A DNA stretch of 39,648 bases from Methanobacteriota archaeon (GTDB lineage: Archaea > Thermoplasmatota > Poseidoniia > Poseidoniales > Thalassarchaeaceae). The stretch covers positions 1 to 39,648 of the forward strand of contig PATC01000036.1 of assembly GCA_002712285.1 (NCBI GenBank), given 5' to 3'. How positions within the stretch are numbered: position 1 is the first letter of the stretch; every line of letters begins with the position of its first letter. The notes beneath the pieces are model-generated. The model searched no databases. It saw only the letters and a list, made by a program, of their open reading frames with translations, and was not told the DNA's origin. A program made the position numbers and the translations under genes. Of this stretch, positions 8,550-16,124 are shown piece by piece.

Positions 8550-9134
8550 TTAGTAGGTCTCGCGCATTAGCTTGTGAATTTTGTATGGAAGCAGAGCACG
8601 ATTGACAGGAGTGACCTCAAGGATCCGAGCATCATCTCTTCTACGGATATCTTGTAGGAGGGGATGTCGAGATTTCTTGGCTAGTGTCATCACTGTCGGT
8701 TTATCCAGTTCAAGTGCTGCGCGAACAATCTCGACGAACTCATCAGATTCAACACTGAATTTTCCAATTTCATCGATAACGATAACCTCAGCCTCTTCCA
8801 TTGCAGTTCTGATTGCAGGAATAGCAACTGTGTTCATCGTTTCTTTATCTATACCAAATCCGAACACACGGGTTCGTGTGTCGATATCTTTGTGCGCCAT
8901 CACGGCCTCTTCTCCGGTAACGATGTCGATGCAACGGTATCCTTTGCGCTCACCATCTTCAATGAGCGGCTCTGTTCGCATTCCAGCAATGATTCGAATC
9001 GTAGTTGGGTTTTCTCCACGAGCCCGAATTTCGTCAGTCCGCTCGTTGACGAGCATTTCGATTACTTTCTGCATTACTGCAGATTTTCCACTACGGGGTA
9101 GTCCAGTAATTCCAATCTTCGGGTGAACTCCCAT
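8550..9134 (-). CDS. THEP1-family nucleoside-triphosphatase
   Basis: A small P-loop NTPase of the THEP1 (DUF265) family, which in characterised archaeal and bacterial members hydrolyses NTPs in vitro; the biological role is unsettled. The 194-residue protein opens with KIGITGLPRSGKSAV (Walker A, residues 11-18). AGMRTEPLIEDGERKGYRCI is the family's second block, VIVIDEIGKFSVESDEF is Walker B with the DEIG signature, and PTVMTLAKKSRHPLLQDI is the late strand. The ATG at 9134 starts four residues before the first beta strand as in relatives; a GTG at 9146 is an alternative. It lies upstream of the small membrane protein gene on the same strand. Confidence 0.85.
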   Translation of the reverse strand: MGVHPKIGITGLPRSGKSAVMQKVIEMLVNERTDEIRARGENPTTIRIIAGMRTEPLIEDGERKGYRCIDIVTGEEAVMAHKDIDTRTRVFGFGIDKETMNTVAIPAIRTAMEEAEVIVIDEIGKFSVESDEFVEIVRAALELDKPTVMTLAKKSRHPLLQDIRRRDDARILEVTPVNRALLPYKIHKLMRETY

Positions 9135-9284
9135 ACTATTGCCCACCCCGAATTACTCGTGCTAGGTGCGGTGATGTCAAGTTCTACCCTATGAAGCATC
9201 GCCTTCAATGAGGGGTTATTCAATCTCTAAGAAATGAAATTGCTTACGCGGAAACAGGAATTGAGTTAGCAAATCATGTTCAAC

Positions 9285-9764
9285 TTATGCTGTTGAATTC
9301 TCATCATCATCCTTTAGCGATTTTTTCTTGATATCCTGATTCCGGATACCAAGGAATTTTCGAGACCGTTCAATCCAGGTCCACCCTTGGTCTACCCATT
9401 TCAGGACTTTCGCCAAGGTTTCTTCATCCACATCCGCATAAACTGCAAGTCGTTTCAGAAATTCGATTTCTTCTTCTTGGAATTCACCGTCACAGGCACC
9501 GACAATTGCTGCATCTCTCAGAGATAACCGCAATGCAGGAATACCCATTCCATCGATTATGCTCGAGAGATCGACACTCTTCTTCAGTTCTTGTCGGAAC
9601 ACATTTCGACGATGTGGCGGGATTAGTGCACGTCCCATTGCGGCTTCGATTGCAGATGTCTCTTCACGTACAAGAGTTCCGTCCGCGCCGGCTAGCGAGA
9701 TAAGGATACGAACGTATCCCTCTCGATCATTCTCATCGAGTTGATCGATGACATCAGGCAGCAA
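9285..9764 (-). CDS. TerB-like helical protein, downstream copy of a tandem pair
   Basis: 159 residues. The pattern LISLAGADGTLVREE near residue 25 and ACDGEFQEEEIEFLKRLAVYADVDEETL near 95 resembles the two acidic DG-x(3)-E-E loops of the TerB/TerB-like all-helical fold, which may bind divalent metal. TerB was named from tellurite-resistance operons, but the domain is widespread and no tellurite function should be inferred here. The protein is a diverged paralogue of the gene immediately upstream (9774-10211): both begin MLPD, both have MG-AL-(S/P)P near residue 45, and both end with a W-rich helix. Its C-terminal tail adds a lysine-rich stretch then an acidic end. The gap to the upstream copy is 9 bp, so a two-gene operon is likely. 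Confidence 0.75.
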   Translation of the reverse strand: MLPDVIDQLDENDREGYVRILISLAGADGTLVREETSAIEAAMGRALIPPHRRNVFRQELKKSVDLSSIIDGMGIPALRLSLRDAAIVGACDGEFQEEEIEFLKRLAVYADVDEETLAKVLKWVDQGWTWIERSRKFLGIRNQDIKKKSLKDDDENSTA

Positions 9765-9773
9765 TCGTCCACC

Positions 9774-10211
9774 TCAAGAAGCATTCAGAATCGTAAGCCC
9801 TCGATCCATCCAATCGTAGCCTTCCATAACCCAATCAAGCAAATCGTCGACAACATTTTCCTTCATTCCAAGACCAGCGGCTATTTTTCCAAGGACTTCG
9901 AATTCGTCCTCGTCCACGGTACCATCTGCGGCAGACATCATGATTGCATCTCGAAGAGCTAGTTTACCTGCACGTCCATCTGTAGAATCCTTTAGATCAC
10001 TAATGCATTCTTTCAATGTCGGTGGATTCTTGAGATAATCTCGGATAGCTGACCGTTGATTTGGTGAGAGTAGAGCAGTGCCCATTCGCTGCTCAAACAT
10101 AGCCATCTCATCGACTGTGACCTCGTCATCGACCTTCGTGATATAGGCCAAGAGTTTGGCGTAAGCGAATCTCTCATTTTGTGGGAGAGTGTGCAGCGTG
10201 TCCGGAAGCAT
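9774..10211 (-). CDS. TerB-like helical protein, upstream copy of a tandem pair
   Basis: 145 residues. YAKLLAYITKVDDEVTVDEM near the N-terminus and SAADGTVDEDEFEVLGKIAA near residue 100 form the paired acidic loops expected of a TerB-like fold. The second loop (DGTVDEDE) is better preserved than the first, where DDE replaces the usual DG. The C-terminus carries WVMEGYDWMDRGLTIL. Together with the neighbouring paralogue it probably arose by gene duplication; the two keep similar length and motif order but differ at most positions. No membrane segment is visible. THEP1 lies further downstream on the same strand. Confidence 0.75.
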   Translation of the reverse strand: MLPDTLHTLPQNERFAYAKLLAYITKVDDEVTVDEMAMFEQRMGTALLSPNQRSAIRDYLKNPPTLKECISDLKDSTDGRAGKLALRDAIMMSAADGTVDEDEFEVLGKIAAGLGMKENVVDDLLDWVMEGYDWMDRGLTILNAS

Positions 10212-10258
10212 GCATCTGACTCAGTGTTGTTACCCATCAATCTGCCGTCGAATGTCGC

Positions 10259-11083
10259 TCAATCATCGTTGGTCGAAACATCTGATGGTTTTCCCGTGAG
10301 GATAGATCGTAAGCGGGCATTGTCCGATTGAATTGCTTCCATCCAATCATACTTCACATCGAGATTGTCAGCCAGCACACGGAGTGCATTGCTATCCTTA
10401 GGGAGACACTTACCACCGAATCCACGATTTAGCCCAAATATTGGATCCAGATGTGATGGTCCAATAGGTTGCGCTTGGGGGGCAGTAATTATCTCAGATA
10501 CCTTGTACCAATCTGCTCCGAGGCCTTGACAGATGTCATACATCTGGTTAGCAAAGATGACTTTGAGTGCATAGAATGTATTTTTTGAATATTTCACCAT
10601 CTCCGCGACAGCAGGCTCGACATGAAAGGTTTGATTTGATTTGATAACACCTGCTTCTCGATGTTGTTGGAAGACACGTTCAGCGACATCGGAGTGGTGT
10701 GTCCCACAGACAAGGATGTCTTGGTTCCCGAAATCTTCTAGATGTCGTCTTTCGACTAGAAATTCGGGCGAATAGGCAATTTTGAGGTGAGGATAATCTT
10801 CATGGAATTGTTGAGTGGTTCCAGGCACTACTGTACTCTTGATTACAGCGGTGAAACCTGCTGGCAGCTCTTCGAGGATAGAGGTTACAATCGAGAGGTC
10901 ACAAGACCCGTCAATATCGGACATTGGAGTTGGGACAGCAATGTATGCCATATCGACATGCTCTGTAACATCGGCGAGTGTTGTCCCACGGACTGGGTCA
11001 TGAATGAATAATTCATGAACTGGTCCGAACCAATGCTCGATAGCACCTCCTACAATTCCTGCACCGATAATTCCAACTTTCAT
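10259..11083 (-). CDS. Short UDP-glucose/GDP-mannose dehydrogenase-family protein
   Basis: Enzymes of this family oxidise the C6 hydroxyl of a nucleotide sugar to a carboxylate with two NAD+. Seen here are the Rossmann motif [10 protein letters not shown] (residues 4-13), [25 protein letters not shown], the central helix [20 protein letters not shown], and GGKCLPKD with the catalytic Cys226. The protein ends at 274 residues, whereas usual members reach about 400-450. The whole C-terminal UDP-binding Rossmann domain is missing, without sign of a frameshift. It may act with a separate subunit, on a different substrate, or be a distinct short subfamily. It follows the sugar nucleotidyltransferase by 26 bp on the same strand, which supports a nucleotide-sugar role for both. 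Confidence 0.85.
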   Translation of the reverse strand: MKVGIIGAGIVGGAIEHWFGPVHELFIHDPVRGTTLADVTEHVDMAYIAVPTPMSDIDGSCDLSIVTSILEELPAGFTAVIKSTVVPGTTQQFHEDYPHLKIAYSPEFLVERRHLEDFGNQDILVCGTHHSDVAERVFQQHREAGVIKSNQTFHVEPAVAEMVKYSKNTFYALKVIFANQMYDICQGLGADWYKVSEIITAPQAQPIGPSHLDPIFGLNRGFGGKCLPKDSNALRVLADNLDVKYDWMEAIQSDNARLRSILTGKPSDVSTNDD

Positions 11084-11109
11084 ATGCTAATCACTACCGT
11101 TTTGTAATT

Positions 11110-11889
11110 TCATGGCTCGGGATCATTTTCTCTGAGATTGCATGGTTCAGGCGATAGTCGCCCATCCTTTGCAAGTTTAGCTGCTCTCAATAGAGCCTCA
11201 GATGTTCCACAATCAAGCCATTCTTCATCACCCAAATCCTTCATGTGAGCCGCTCCGAGTTGGATGTATTTCCGATTAAGATCTGTGATAGAGAAACCTT
11301 CCATCTCAGTACCGTAGCATTCGTCAAGTAGTTCCCAGAATCGCTCGTCGTAGAGATAGATTCCTCCAATTGCGAGATCACTTGGAGGATTTTCTGGCTT
11401 CTCGACGATATCGATGAGTTCGCCCTCTTTATCGAGCATGGCCACACCAAAGGCACGAGGGTCTTCGACCGATCTTCCGAGAAGTAAACATCCGGGTGGT
11501 TCTTCGGAGGTTTTCCAGTGATTCGTTTCTTCAGTAAGTTCCGCTGTGGTGATATTGTCAGAGAAATATACCATCAATCGACTTCCTTCAATATGGGGTC
11601 GAGCTAGATTTAGAGCATAGGCAACACCTTGTGGTTTTTCCTCAATAACATAGTGGATATTCTCTCCTGGAAGTCCTACTCCAACGTGTTGAGCAATCTG
11701 ACCAATGAATCGATTTCCAATTATCGTGATATCTTTGATTCCAGCTCTACGGATGAACCCAAGAGCGAAGTCGATTACTGGGCGACGATATAACGGAAGC
11801 ATGGCTTTGTGCATATACCGTGTGAAAGGTAGCATACGAGAACCGAGTCCACCGGCCACGAGTACGGCCTTCATTGGCGGGGGTGCCAT
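11110..11889 (-). CDS. Sugar-1-phosphate nucleotidyltransferase (RmlA-like)
   Basis: Makes a nucleotide sugar (UDP- or dTDP-glucose type) from NTP and a sugar 1-phosphate. The 259-residue form shows KAVLVAGGLGSRMLPFT (nucleotide-binding G-x-G-x-R loop), HKAMLPLYRRPVIDFAL, an IEEKPQGVAYAL block, VYFSDN (metal Asp), DIVEKPENPP and a GGIYLYDERFW strand, as in glucose-1-phosphate thymidylyltransferases. Several starts exist (11961, 11901, 11889, 11874). The ATG at 11889 is chosen because GGAG lies about six bases upstream and because the 11961 start would overlap the preceding gene. It is a probable partner of the following dehydrogenase in making an activated uronic acid or related sugar for surface glycans. 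Confidence 0.88.
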   Translation of the reverse strand: MAPPPMKAVLVAGGLGSRMLPFTRYMHKAMLPLYRRPVIDFALGFIRRAGIKDITIIGNRFIGQIAQHVGVGLPGENIHYVIEEKPQGVAYALNLARPHIEGSRLMVYFSDNITTAELTEETNHWKTSEEPPGCLLLGRSVEDPRAFGVAMLDKEGELIDIVEKPENPPSDLAIGGIYLYDERFWELLDECYGTEMEGFSITDLNRKYIQLGAAHMKDLGDEEWLDCGTSEALLRAAKLAKDGRLSPEPCNLRENDPEP

Positions 11890-11935
11890 GGAGTTCTCCA
11901 TTATACTCTGGTAAATGGTCTTTGATAGGGTTGCA

Positions 11936-12616
11936 TCAGTTTTCAGGAGTGCGTCCACCAAAATGTCCAGTGCCCACTAGATCGCCTAGACGCTCCACAC
12001 CTGCTTCGATAAGTTCAGGGTCATTCTTCTCTGCTTCTTCCCAAGATTTCTGTGCCTTTTCTGCAACGATTAGATCCGCTTCGATTTTGACTTCATGACT
12101 TTTTGTTAACCCTGCTTCTAGGCCTTCATGCTCTGGTCGGGCATCCATTCCGTCGATTTTGGGATTTCTGGGGTCGAAGGTATCAGCTCCACCACCTTTG
12201 GCGGCACCCTGGGGGTCTCGTCCACGAGTCATGTAGATGGCCCCACCTGATGGCGACGTAGTCTTTTGTAGAGGGCTGTCAGGAGCGTCTTCGATAATTC
12301 GATCGATAACAGTCTCAACTTCGGGCTCCTCTTCATCTATCATTGGTTCCATTCTGACTTGGTGGTCAGCACCTGCCCATGCGATAATGAGGAGCATTGG
12401 AAACAAGAAGCCGATAAGGAAAGCAACAGGGGCTCCAACTGCATCGATAAGTGGGCTGATGTCAAACATCAAGATGATTAGACCAACGAGTCCAATCTGG
12501 GAGATGATGCCAATAACGAGACGCCGCATCGTCCTCGCGAATTCAGCTTCCGCATTTCGGGCACCATCTTCTAAGGAGGCCAGCCCCTCATCGATGCCCT
12601 CATCGATGTCGTTCAT
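11936..12616 (-). CDS. Membrane protein with long acidic C-terminal domain, uncharacterised
   Basis: 226 residues, not recognised. An N-terminal amphipathic acidic helix is followed by two hydrophobic helices (about residues 33-50 and 60-80: LVIGIISQIGLVGLIILMF and VAFLIGFLFPMLLIIAWAG), then about 140 residues of charged, Gly/Pro-containing and probably partly disordered sequence. The C-terminal part carries a helical Glu/Lys segment (VAEKAQKSWEEAEKNDPEL). Its topology places both ends in the cytoplasm. It starts 11 bp after the coiled-coil membrane protein gene (12628-13398) and is followed by the sugar nucleotidyltransferase on the same strand, so all may be one transcript. No function is proposed. 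Confidence 0.65.
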   Translation of the reverse strand: MNDIDEGIDEGLASLEDGARNAEAEFARTMRRLVIGIISQIGLVGLIILMFDISPLIDAVGAPVAFLIGFLFPMLLIIAWAGADHQVRMEPMIDEEEPEVETVIDRIIEDAPDSPLQKTTSPSGGAIYMTRGRDPQGAAKGGGADTFDPRNPKIDGMDARPEHEGLEAGLTKSHEVKIEADLIVAEKAQKSWEEAEKNDPELIEAGVERLGDLVGTGHFGGRTPEN

Positions 12617-12627
12617 GTCCGATAAAT

Positions 12628-13398
12628 TTAGTCAAGGTCCTCTTCAAGTGCTCGGACCCATGAGTCAAGATTCTGTTTAGGTAGTTCAGGTAGGCGAATA
12701 CCGATTGCTCCTCTCTCTTCAGACATCATTACTGAATCATTCAGTTGGATTGTTTGCTCTCGAGGGATACGTGCCATCTCTGTCACGATTTCCGAAAGAA
12801 GATCTTGGATAGTTCGATTATTTCGTGATACTTCATCGTTAGAACGGCGGGCATCTGCCATTACACGTGCATGAACTGTCTCTGTCCTTCTTGCCTGGCC
12901 ATCAAGAAGCCGTTCGATGCTCGTCATCATCTGTTCCCATCGTTCCACACCGTTGTCTTGAGTGGTACTAATCTGATCAAGGAGTGATTGATTTTGTTGC
13001 ATGACTCGATGTTGTTGAGAAAGCATTCTCTTTGCTTCTCTCAGTGCTTCAGATTGGAGTGCCATAGCACGTCTTTGTTCATCCAATAGACGACGAGCTT
13101 CCGGGGCTCCGACAGCATCTCTACGTTCCAATTCCGCTTGCATTGTCTGAGCCGTATTTTCAAGATCATTGTATGCGCTCCGCCGCGATCGCAATTGTCT
13201 ATTCAATCGTTCAAGATCTTTCGATTGTATTCCAGACATTTTCCTGAAATGTCTGTGGCGACTAGCATGATGAGGTGCGTCGACTAATATCATTAGTACA
13301 ATTCCAAATGTAACTGCTGCGTAATGACCGCGAGGATATTCTTGGAGAAGTAGTCCGGCACCAACAATTCCGATTAGAAGTGCTCGAGTCCGCGGCAT
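12628..13398 (-). CDS. Membrane-anchored coiled-coil protein, uncharacterised
   Basis: 256 residues. One or two N-terminal hydrophobic helices (ALLIGIVGAGLLLQEY and YAAVTFGIVLMILVD) precede a very long predicted coiled coil (about residues 58-220), rich in Gln, Arg, Glu and Met with no proline. It includes RLLDEQRRAMALQSEALREA and MLSQQHRVMQQNQSLLDQIS. The C-terminal tail (IGIRLPELPKQNLDSWVRAL) may form a short docking element. Such an architecture suits a membrane-tethered scaffold or filament, but the family is not recognised. It sits between two other uncharacterised genes with short spacers. Confidence 0.65.
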   Translation of the reverse strand: MPRTRALLIGIVGAGLLLQEYPRGHYAAVTFGIVLMILVDAPHHASRHRHFRKMSGIQSKDLERLNRQLRSRRSAYNDLENTAQTMQAELERRDAVGAPEARRLLDEQRRAMALQSEALREAKRMLSQQHRVMQQNQSLLDQISTTQDNGVERWEQMMTSIERLLDGQARRTETVHARVMADARRSNDEVSRNNRTIQDLLSEIVTEMARIPREQTIQLNDSVMMSEERGAIGIRLPELPKQNLDSWVRALEEDLD

Positions 13399-13434
13399 AA
13401 TTCACATTCGTGCTTCATGGTATATGACCCGTCG

Positions 13435-13456
13435 ATGGGGACCCCCCGGGCCCCAT
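13435..13456 (-). other. GC-rich hairpin directly after a stop codon
   Basis: ATGGGG (13435-13440) and CCCCAT (13451-13456) are perfect arms around a 10-base CG-rich loop that itself contains CCCGGG. On the minus strand it starts inside the stop codon of the 13456-14052 gene and precedes the next gene by about 35 bases. No T-run follows, so it is not a standard terminator; it may attenuate transcription or protect the message 3' end. Confidence 0.4.
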
Positions 13457-14052
13457 TAATCTGCAAAGCCGTAGAGCCCTTCACCCAGGTGCGTAATCTG
13501 GTTCGCGACGACTAGATGTTCTATTGCTTCACGAACTTCGACTTCGTCGAATCCGACAGATGCACAGATTTCCAAGAGGTCATCTTCGTGTGCAGCACCA
13601 TCACTTGCTTCTTCCATTTCTTGAAGGATATGCTCACAACAAATATGCAGAATTGGATCATCAATCCCATCTTCGATGTCATCGATTGTCTCGACAATTG
13701 GCATCTCTTCTTTTTGGTTATCCATTGTAATCTTCACAGGCTCTTTGTATGCATCAAAGAGGTTTTTCTGATGAGGGTCAGCAATACGTTTCGGCTCACT
13801 CATTTGTCGTTCGATACGTTCGATAAGTCGCCCAACTCTATGTCGTCGGTGTTCTAGCCTCAAAGCTTCTTCATTGAGTTTTGAAACAAGTAGTTCTGAT
13901 TCTTCCTCTGCCCGGGCGATGAGCCATTCTTCAAAACTCCAATTGGGATCGACTCTGAGCATACTCTCCCAAAGATCCCGGACCACTTGGGGTAGAGATG
14001 CCGGATTAACCCCTCCCGAAGTTGAATCCTCTGAGGAACCGAGTTCATCCAT
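13456..14052 (-). CDS. Coiled-coil protein with possible C-terminal winged helix, uncharacterised
   Basis: 198 residues, no membrane segment. The N-terminal half contains WSFEEWLIARAEEESELLVS and a basic/acidic coiled coil (EALRLEHRRHRVGRLIERIE). A linker follows, then a C-terminal segment of about 65 residues. There the order helix-helix-helix-strand (DDLLEICASVGFDEVEVREA, then IEHLVVANQITHLGEGLYGF) looks like a small winged-helix module of the type used for DNA or protein binding. That fold is inference. The ATG at 14052 is preferred over the TTG two codons upstream. It heads a minus-strand series (three uncharacterised genes then two sugar-nucleotide genes) and is divergent from the dehydrogenase at 14169 (116 bp between starts). 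Confidence 0.65.
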   Translation of the reverse strand: MDELGSSEDSTSGGVNPASLPQVVRDLWESMLRVDPNWSFEEWLIARAEEESELLVSKLNEEALRLEHRRHRVGRLIERIERQMSEPKRIADPHQKNLFDAYKEPVKITMDNQKEEMPIVETIDDIEDGIDDPILHICCEHILQEMEEASDGAAHEDDLLEICASVGFDEVEVREAIEHLVVANQITHLGEGLYGFAD

Positions 14053-14168
14053 AGCCAATGGACTCGATATCCCCGTCTATGAACGATTCCCCTGTAGGGT
14101 TACATCCACTTATGTTGTTTCAAATCTCTGACAGGGGCATTCATCAAGGTGAACCGGATGCCCCATAC

Positions 14169-15362
14169 ATGGCCCATCATCGGATTACGGCTCTGCCCGG
14201 TGATGGAACCGGCCAAGAGGTCATGGCTGAAGCGATGAAATTGCTTAGAACCATTGAATCAAATTCTCCTATGGAGTTTCAAATCACAGAGATTCAGTGT
14301 GGCGGCCAGCATTATCTTGAGACGGGAGAAGAATGGCCAGAGGGTTCTTTCGAATTTTGTCGAGATGAATCGGATGCGATTCTTCTTGGAGCGATTGGAT
14401 GGCCTGGCGCGATGATGCCAAACGGCGATTTGGCTGGCGGTCAGGTTATTCTAGGGCTTCGTTCCGGCTTGGATCTTTATGCTAATGTTCGACCAATCAA
14501 ACTGTATGAAGGTATACAACACAAGATCCATGGCGGCTTCAAACAGGTCTGGTCACCGGGTCTTGTGGATATGGTAGTTGTTCGTGAGAATACCGAGGGC
14601 TTGTATCAGACGCTTCTGTCTAGGTCGTCGTATGCGGCCCAAGGTATCCCCTACCCGAGTATGCCTGAAATTGACATTCCTGGAATGGATGGTGAGTTTG
14701 CATGGGATCCGCGCCCAATTAGTCGATTGGGTTCAGAACGTGTCATTCGTTTTGCATTCGATATCGCCGAACGTCGTTCGGGAAATCCATCTGATGGAAC
14801 TTCTAGAGTGAGTTGTATTGACAAGAGCAATGTGACTCGTGGCTGTCAACTGTTCCGTTCGATCTATCAGGAGATTGCAGAGAATCACCCTAATATCGAA
14901 ACTGACATGGCCTACATCGATGCTTTCACCATGTGGCTAGTTCGTCAACCTGAGTTTTACGACGTTGTTGTGACGTCAAATATGTTCGGAGATATCGCAA
15001 CAGATCTTGCAAGCACACTTCAGGGAGGCATGGGTATGGCTGCAAGTGGAAATATCGGTGATAATCACATGATGTTTGAACCAGTTCATGGGTCAAGTCC
15101 GAAGTATTCTGGTAAAGGCGTAGTCAATCCAATTGCAATGTTGAGCAGTGTTCAAATGATGCTTGATTGGCTTGGACGGCGCAGTGATGATGCTGATGCA
15201 ACTCTTGCAGCAGAAATGGTAGAAAGGGCAATTGAAAACCAGGTCCGTGAAGGAAAAGCCCTCACCTATGATCTCGGCGGAAACGCATCGACTTCAGAGG
15301 TTTCAGACGCTATCTGCATGCGTGTCGCATCCATGTTGAAAACGCACTATGCATCGGTCTGA
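14169..15362 (+). CDS. Isocitrate/isopropylmalate dehydrogenase-family oxidoreductase
   Basis: NAD(P)-dependent oxidative decarboxylase of 2-hydroxy acids with a 3-carboxylate. In 397 residues one sees ALPGDGTGQEV at the N-terminus, AILLGAIGWPG, LGLRSGLDLYANVRPIKLY (substrate-binding Arg residues), VVVRENTEGLYQ, CIDKSNVTRG (catalytic Lys), DAFTMWLVRQPEFYDVVVTS (catalytic and metal Asp), NMFGDIATDLAS (metal Asp residues), and EPVHGSSPKYSGKGVVNP (cofactor loop). Substrate choice between isocitrate, 3-isopropylmalate and homologues cannot be settled by eye; no other leucine-pathway or TCA gene is adjacent. The ATG at 14169 (MAHHRITALPGDG) fits the family start. Its 3' end overlaps that of the convergent phosphopantothenate synthetase gene by 16 bases. 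Confidence 0.85.
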   Translation: MAHHRITALPGDGTGQEVMAEAMKLLRTIESNSPMEFQITEIQCGGQHYLETGEEWPEGSFEFCRDESDAILLGAIGWPGAMMPNGDLAGGQVILGLRSGLDLYANVRPIKLYEGIQHKIHGGFKQVWSPGLVDMVVVRENTEGLYQTLLSRSSYAAQGIPYPSMPEIDIPGMDGEFAWDPRPISRLGSERVIRFAFDIAERRSGNPSDGTSRVSCIDKSNVTRGCQLFRSIYQEIAENHPNIETDMAYIDAFTMWLVRQPEFYDVVVTSNMFGDIATDLASTLQGGMGMAASGNIGDNHMMFEPVHGSSPKYSGKGVVNPIAMLSSVQMMLDWLGRRSDDADATLAAEMVERAIENQVREGKALTYDLGGNASTSEVSDAICMRVASMLKTHYASV

Positions 15363-16099
15363 TCGCGTTCTAAAGCATCGAGCATCACTTCGAGAACTGA
15401 TCGTCTTGAAGCATCAGCATCGAATTTTGGGTCCGGAATCTTAGGATTTTTGAGACGAGAGAGGAGAGCAGAAACTGTGCGTTGAACTTCATCTACAATA
15501 CAGATAGTTGCAGTTTTTGCAGTCCTCGATAATGGATTTAAATCGATAACAAATACTTGCTTGCCCATTGCGATTAATGCTTCACATCGATCTCCATCTT
15601 CGAGTGGGACGAGGATCATATCAGCCCCAAGAATACCATCTTTACAACAGTTAGAACGTGGCCCTTCAAGGCCAGGAATCTTTCCATCGGGATTGGCACC
15701 AAGAATCTCAACATGATTCAAATCGAGTGCAGTAGCACGAGCCTTAATTCGTTCAAGAAGACCCGCCATTCGTTCCGGAGTTCTATAGTAAATATTCACT
15801 TCCAAGGGGCAACCAAGTGAATCGGCAATTTGTAGAAGTTCATCACAGGCTAGAGCGACAGTGTTGCCGTTTACTGAGATTACTGGACGCTCGGCTACAA
15901 GTAATCGTGCTGCAACTTCATCGATAGCTGCAGCCGCACCAGGCGCGGTTCGTTCACCAATTAGATAGTCGAAAGCTTCCCCGCGACCATGAGCAATGAG
16001 GGCTGAGTCTGCAAGTAATCCTTCTTTCATAGCATCGACAAGTCGCTGTCGTGACATGAGCGAGGCATATCGTGGATGAGATTCGGGTACTTCACCCAT
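15347..16099 (-). CDS. 4-phosphopantoate--beta-alanine ligase (archaeal phosphopantothenate synthetase)
   Basis: Archaea-specific coenzyme A enzyme: joins 4-phosphopantoate and beta-alanine using ATP, replacing the bacterial PanC/CoaA order. About 250 residues. Family motifs are SLMSRQRLVDAMKEGLLADS, ALIAHGRGEAFDYLIGE, AARLLVAERPVISVNGNTVA, LEVNIYYRTPERM, the block EILGANPDGKIPGLEGPRS, ILVPLEDGDRCEALIAMGK, and VIDLNPLSRTAKTATICIVD, all in expected order. The ATG at 16099 (MGEVPESHPRY) avoids overlap with nadC, 25 bp upstream; a longer form from 16195 would add 32 unlikely residues. The next gene upstream is nadC, so two cofactor-biosynthesis genes are probably co-transcribed. Confidence 0.92.
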   Translation of the reverse strand: MGEVPESHPRYASLMSRQRLVDAMKEGLLADSALIAHGRGEAFDYLIGERTAPGAAAAIDEVAARLLVAERPVISVNGNTVALACDELLQIADSLGCPLEVNIYYRTPERMAGLLERIKARATALDLNHVEILGANPDGKIPGLEGPRSNCCKDGILGADMILVPLEDGDRCEALIAMGKQVFVIDLNPLSRTAKTATICIVDEVQRTVSALLSRLKNPKIPDPKFDADASRRSVLEVMLDALERDQTDA

Positions 16100-16124
16100 G
16101 GTCGTTGGAATGTGGAGTGCTCCA

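Noticed and set aside
8581-9126. A 181-codon plus-strand frame opposite THEP1
   Set aside because: It lies fully within a recognised P-loop NTPase gene; the sequence is low-complexity Ser/Ile-rich, typical of a shadow frame.
9212-9331. A protein-like fragment (NEIAYAETGIELANHVQ) in the gap after THEP1 on the plus strand
   Set aside because: It has no usable ATG, GTG or TTG start and runs into the antisense of the TerB-like gene; a gene remnant is possible but cannot be supported.
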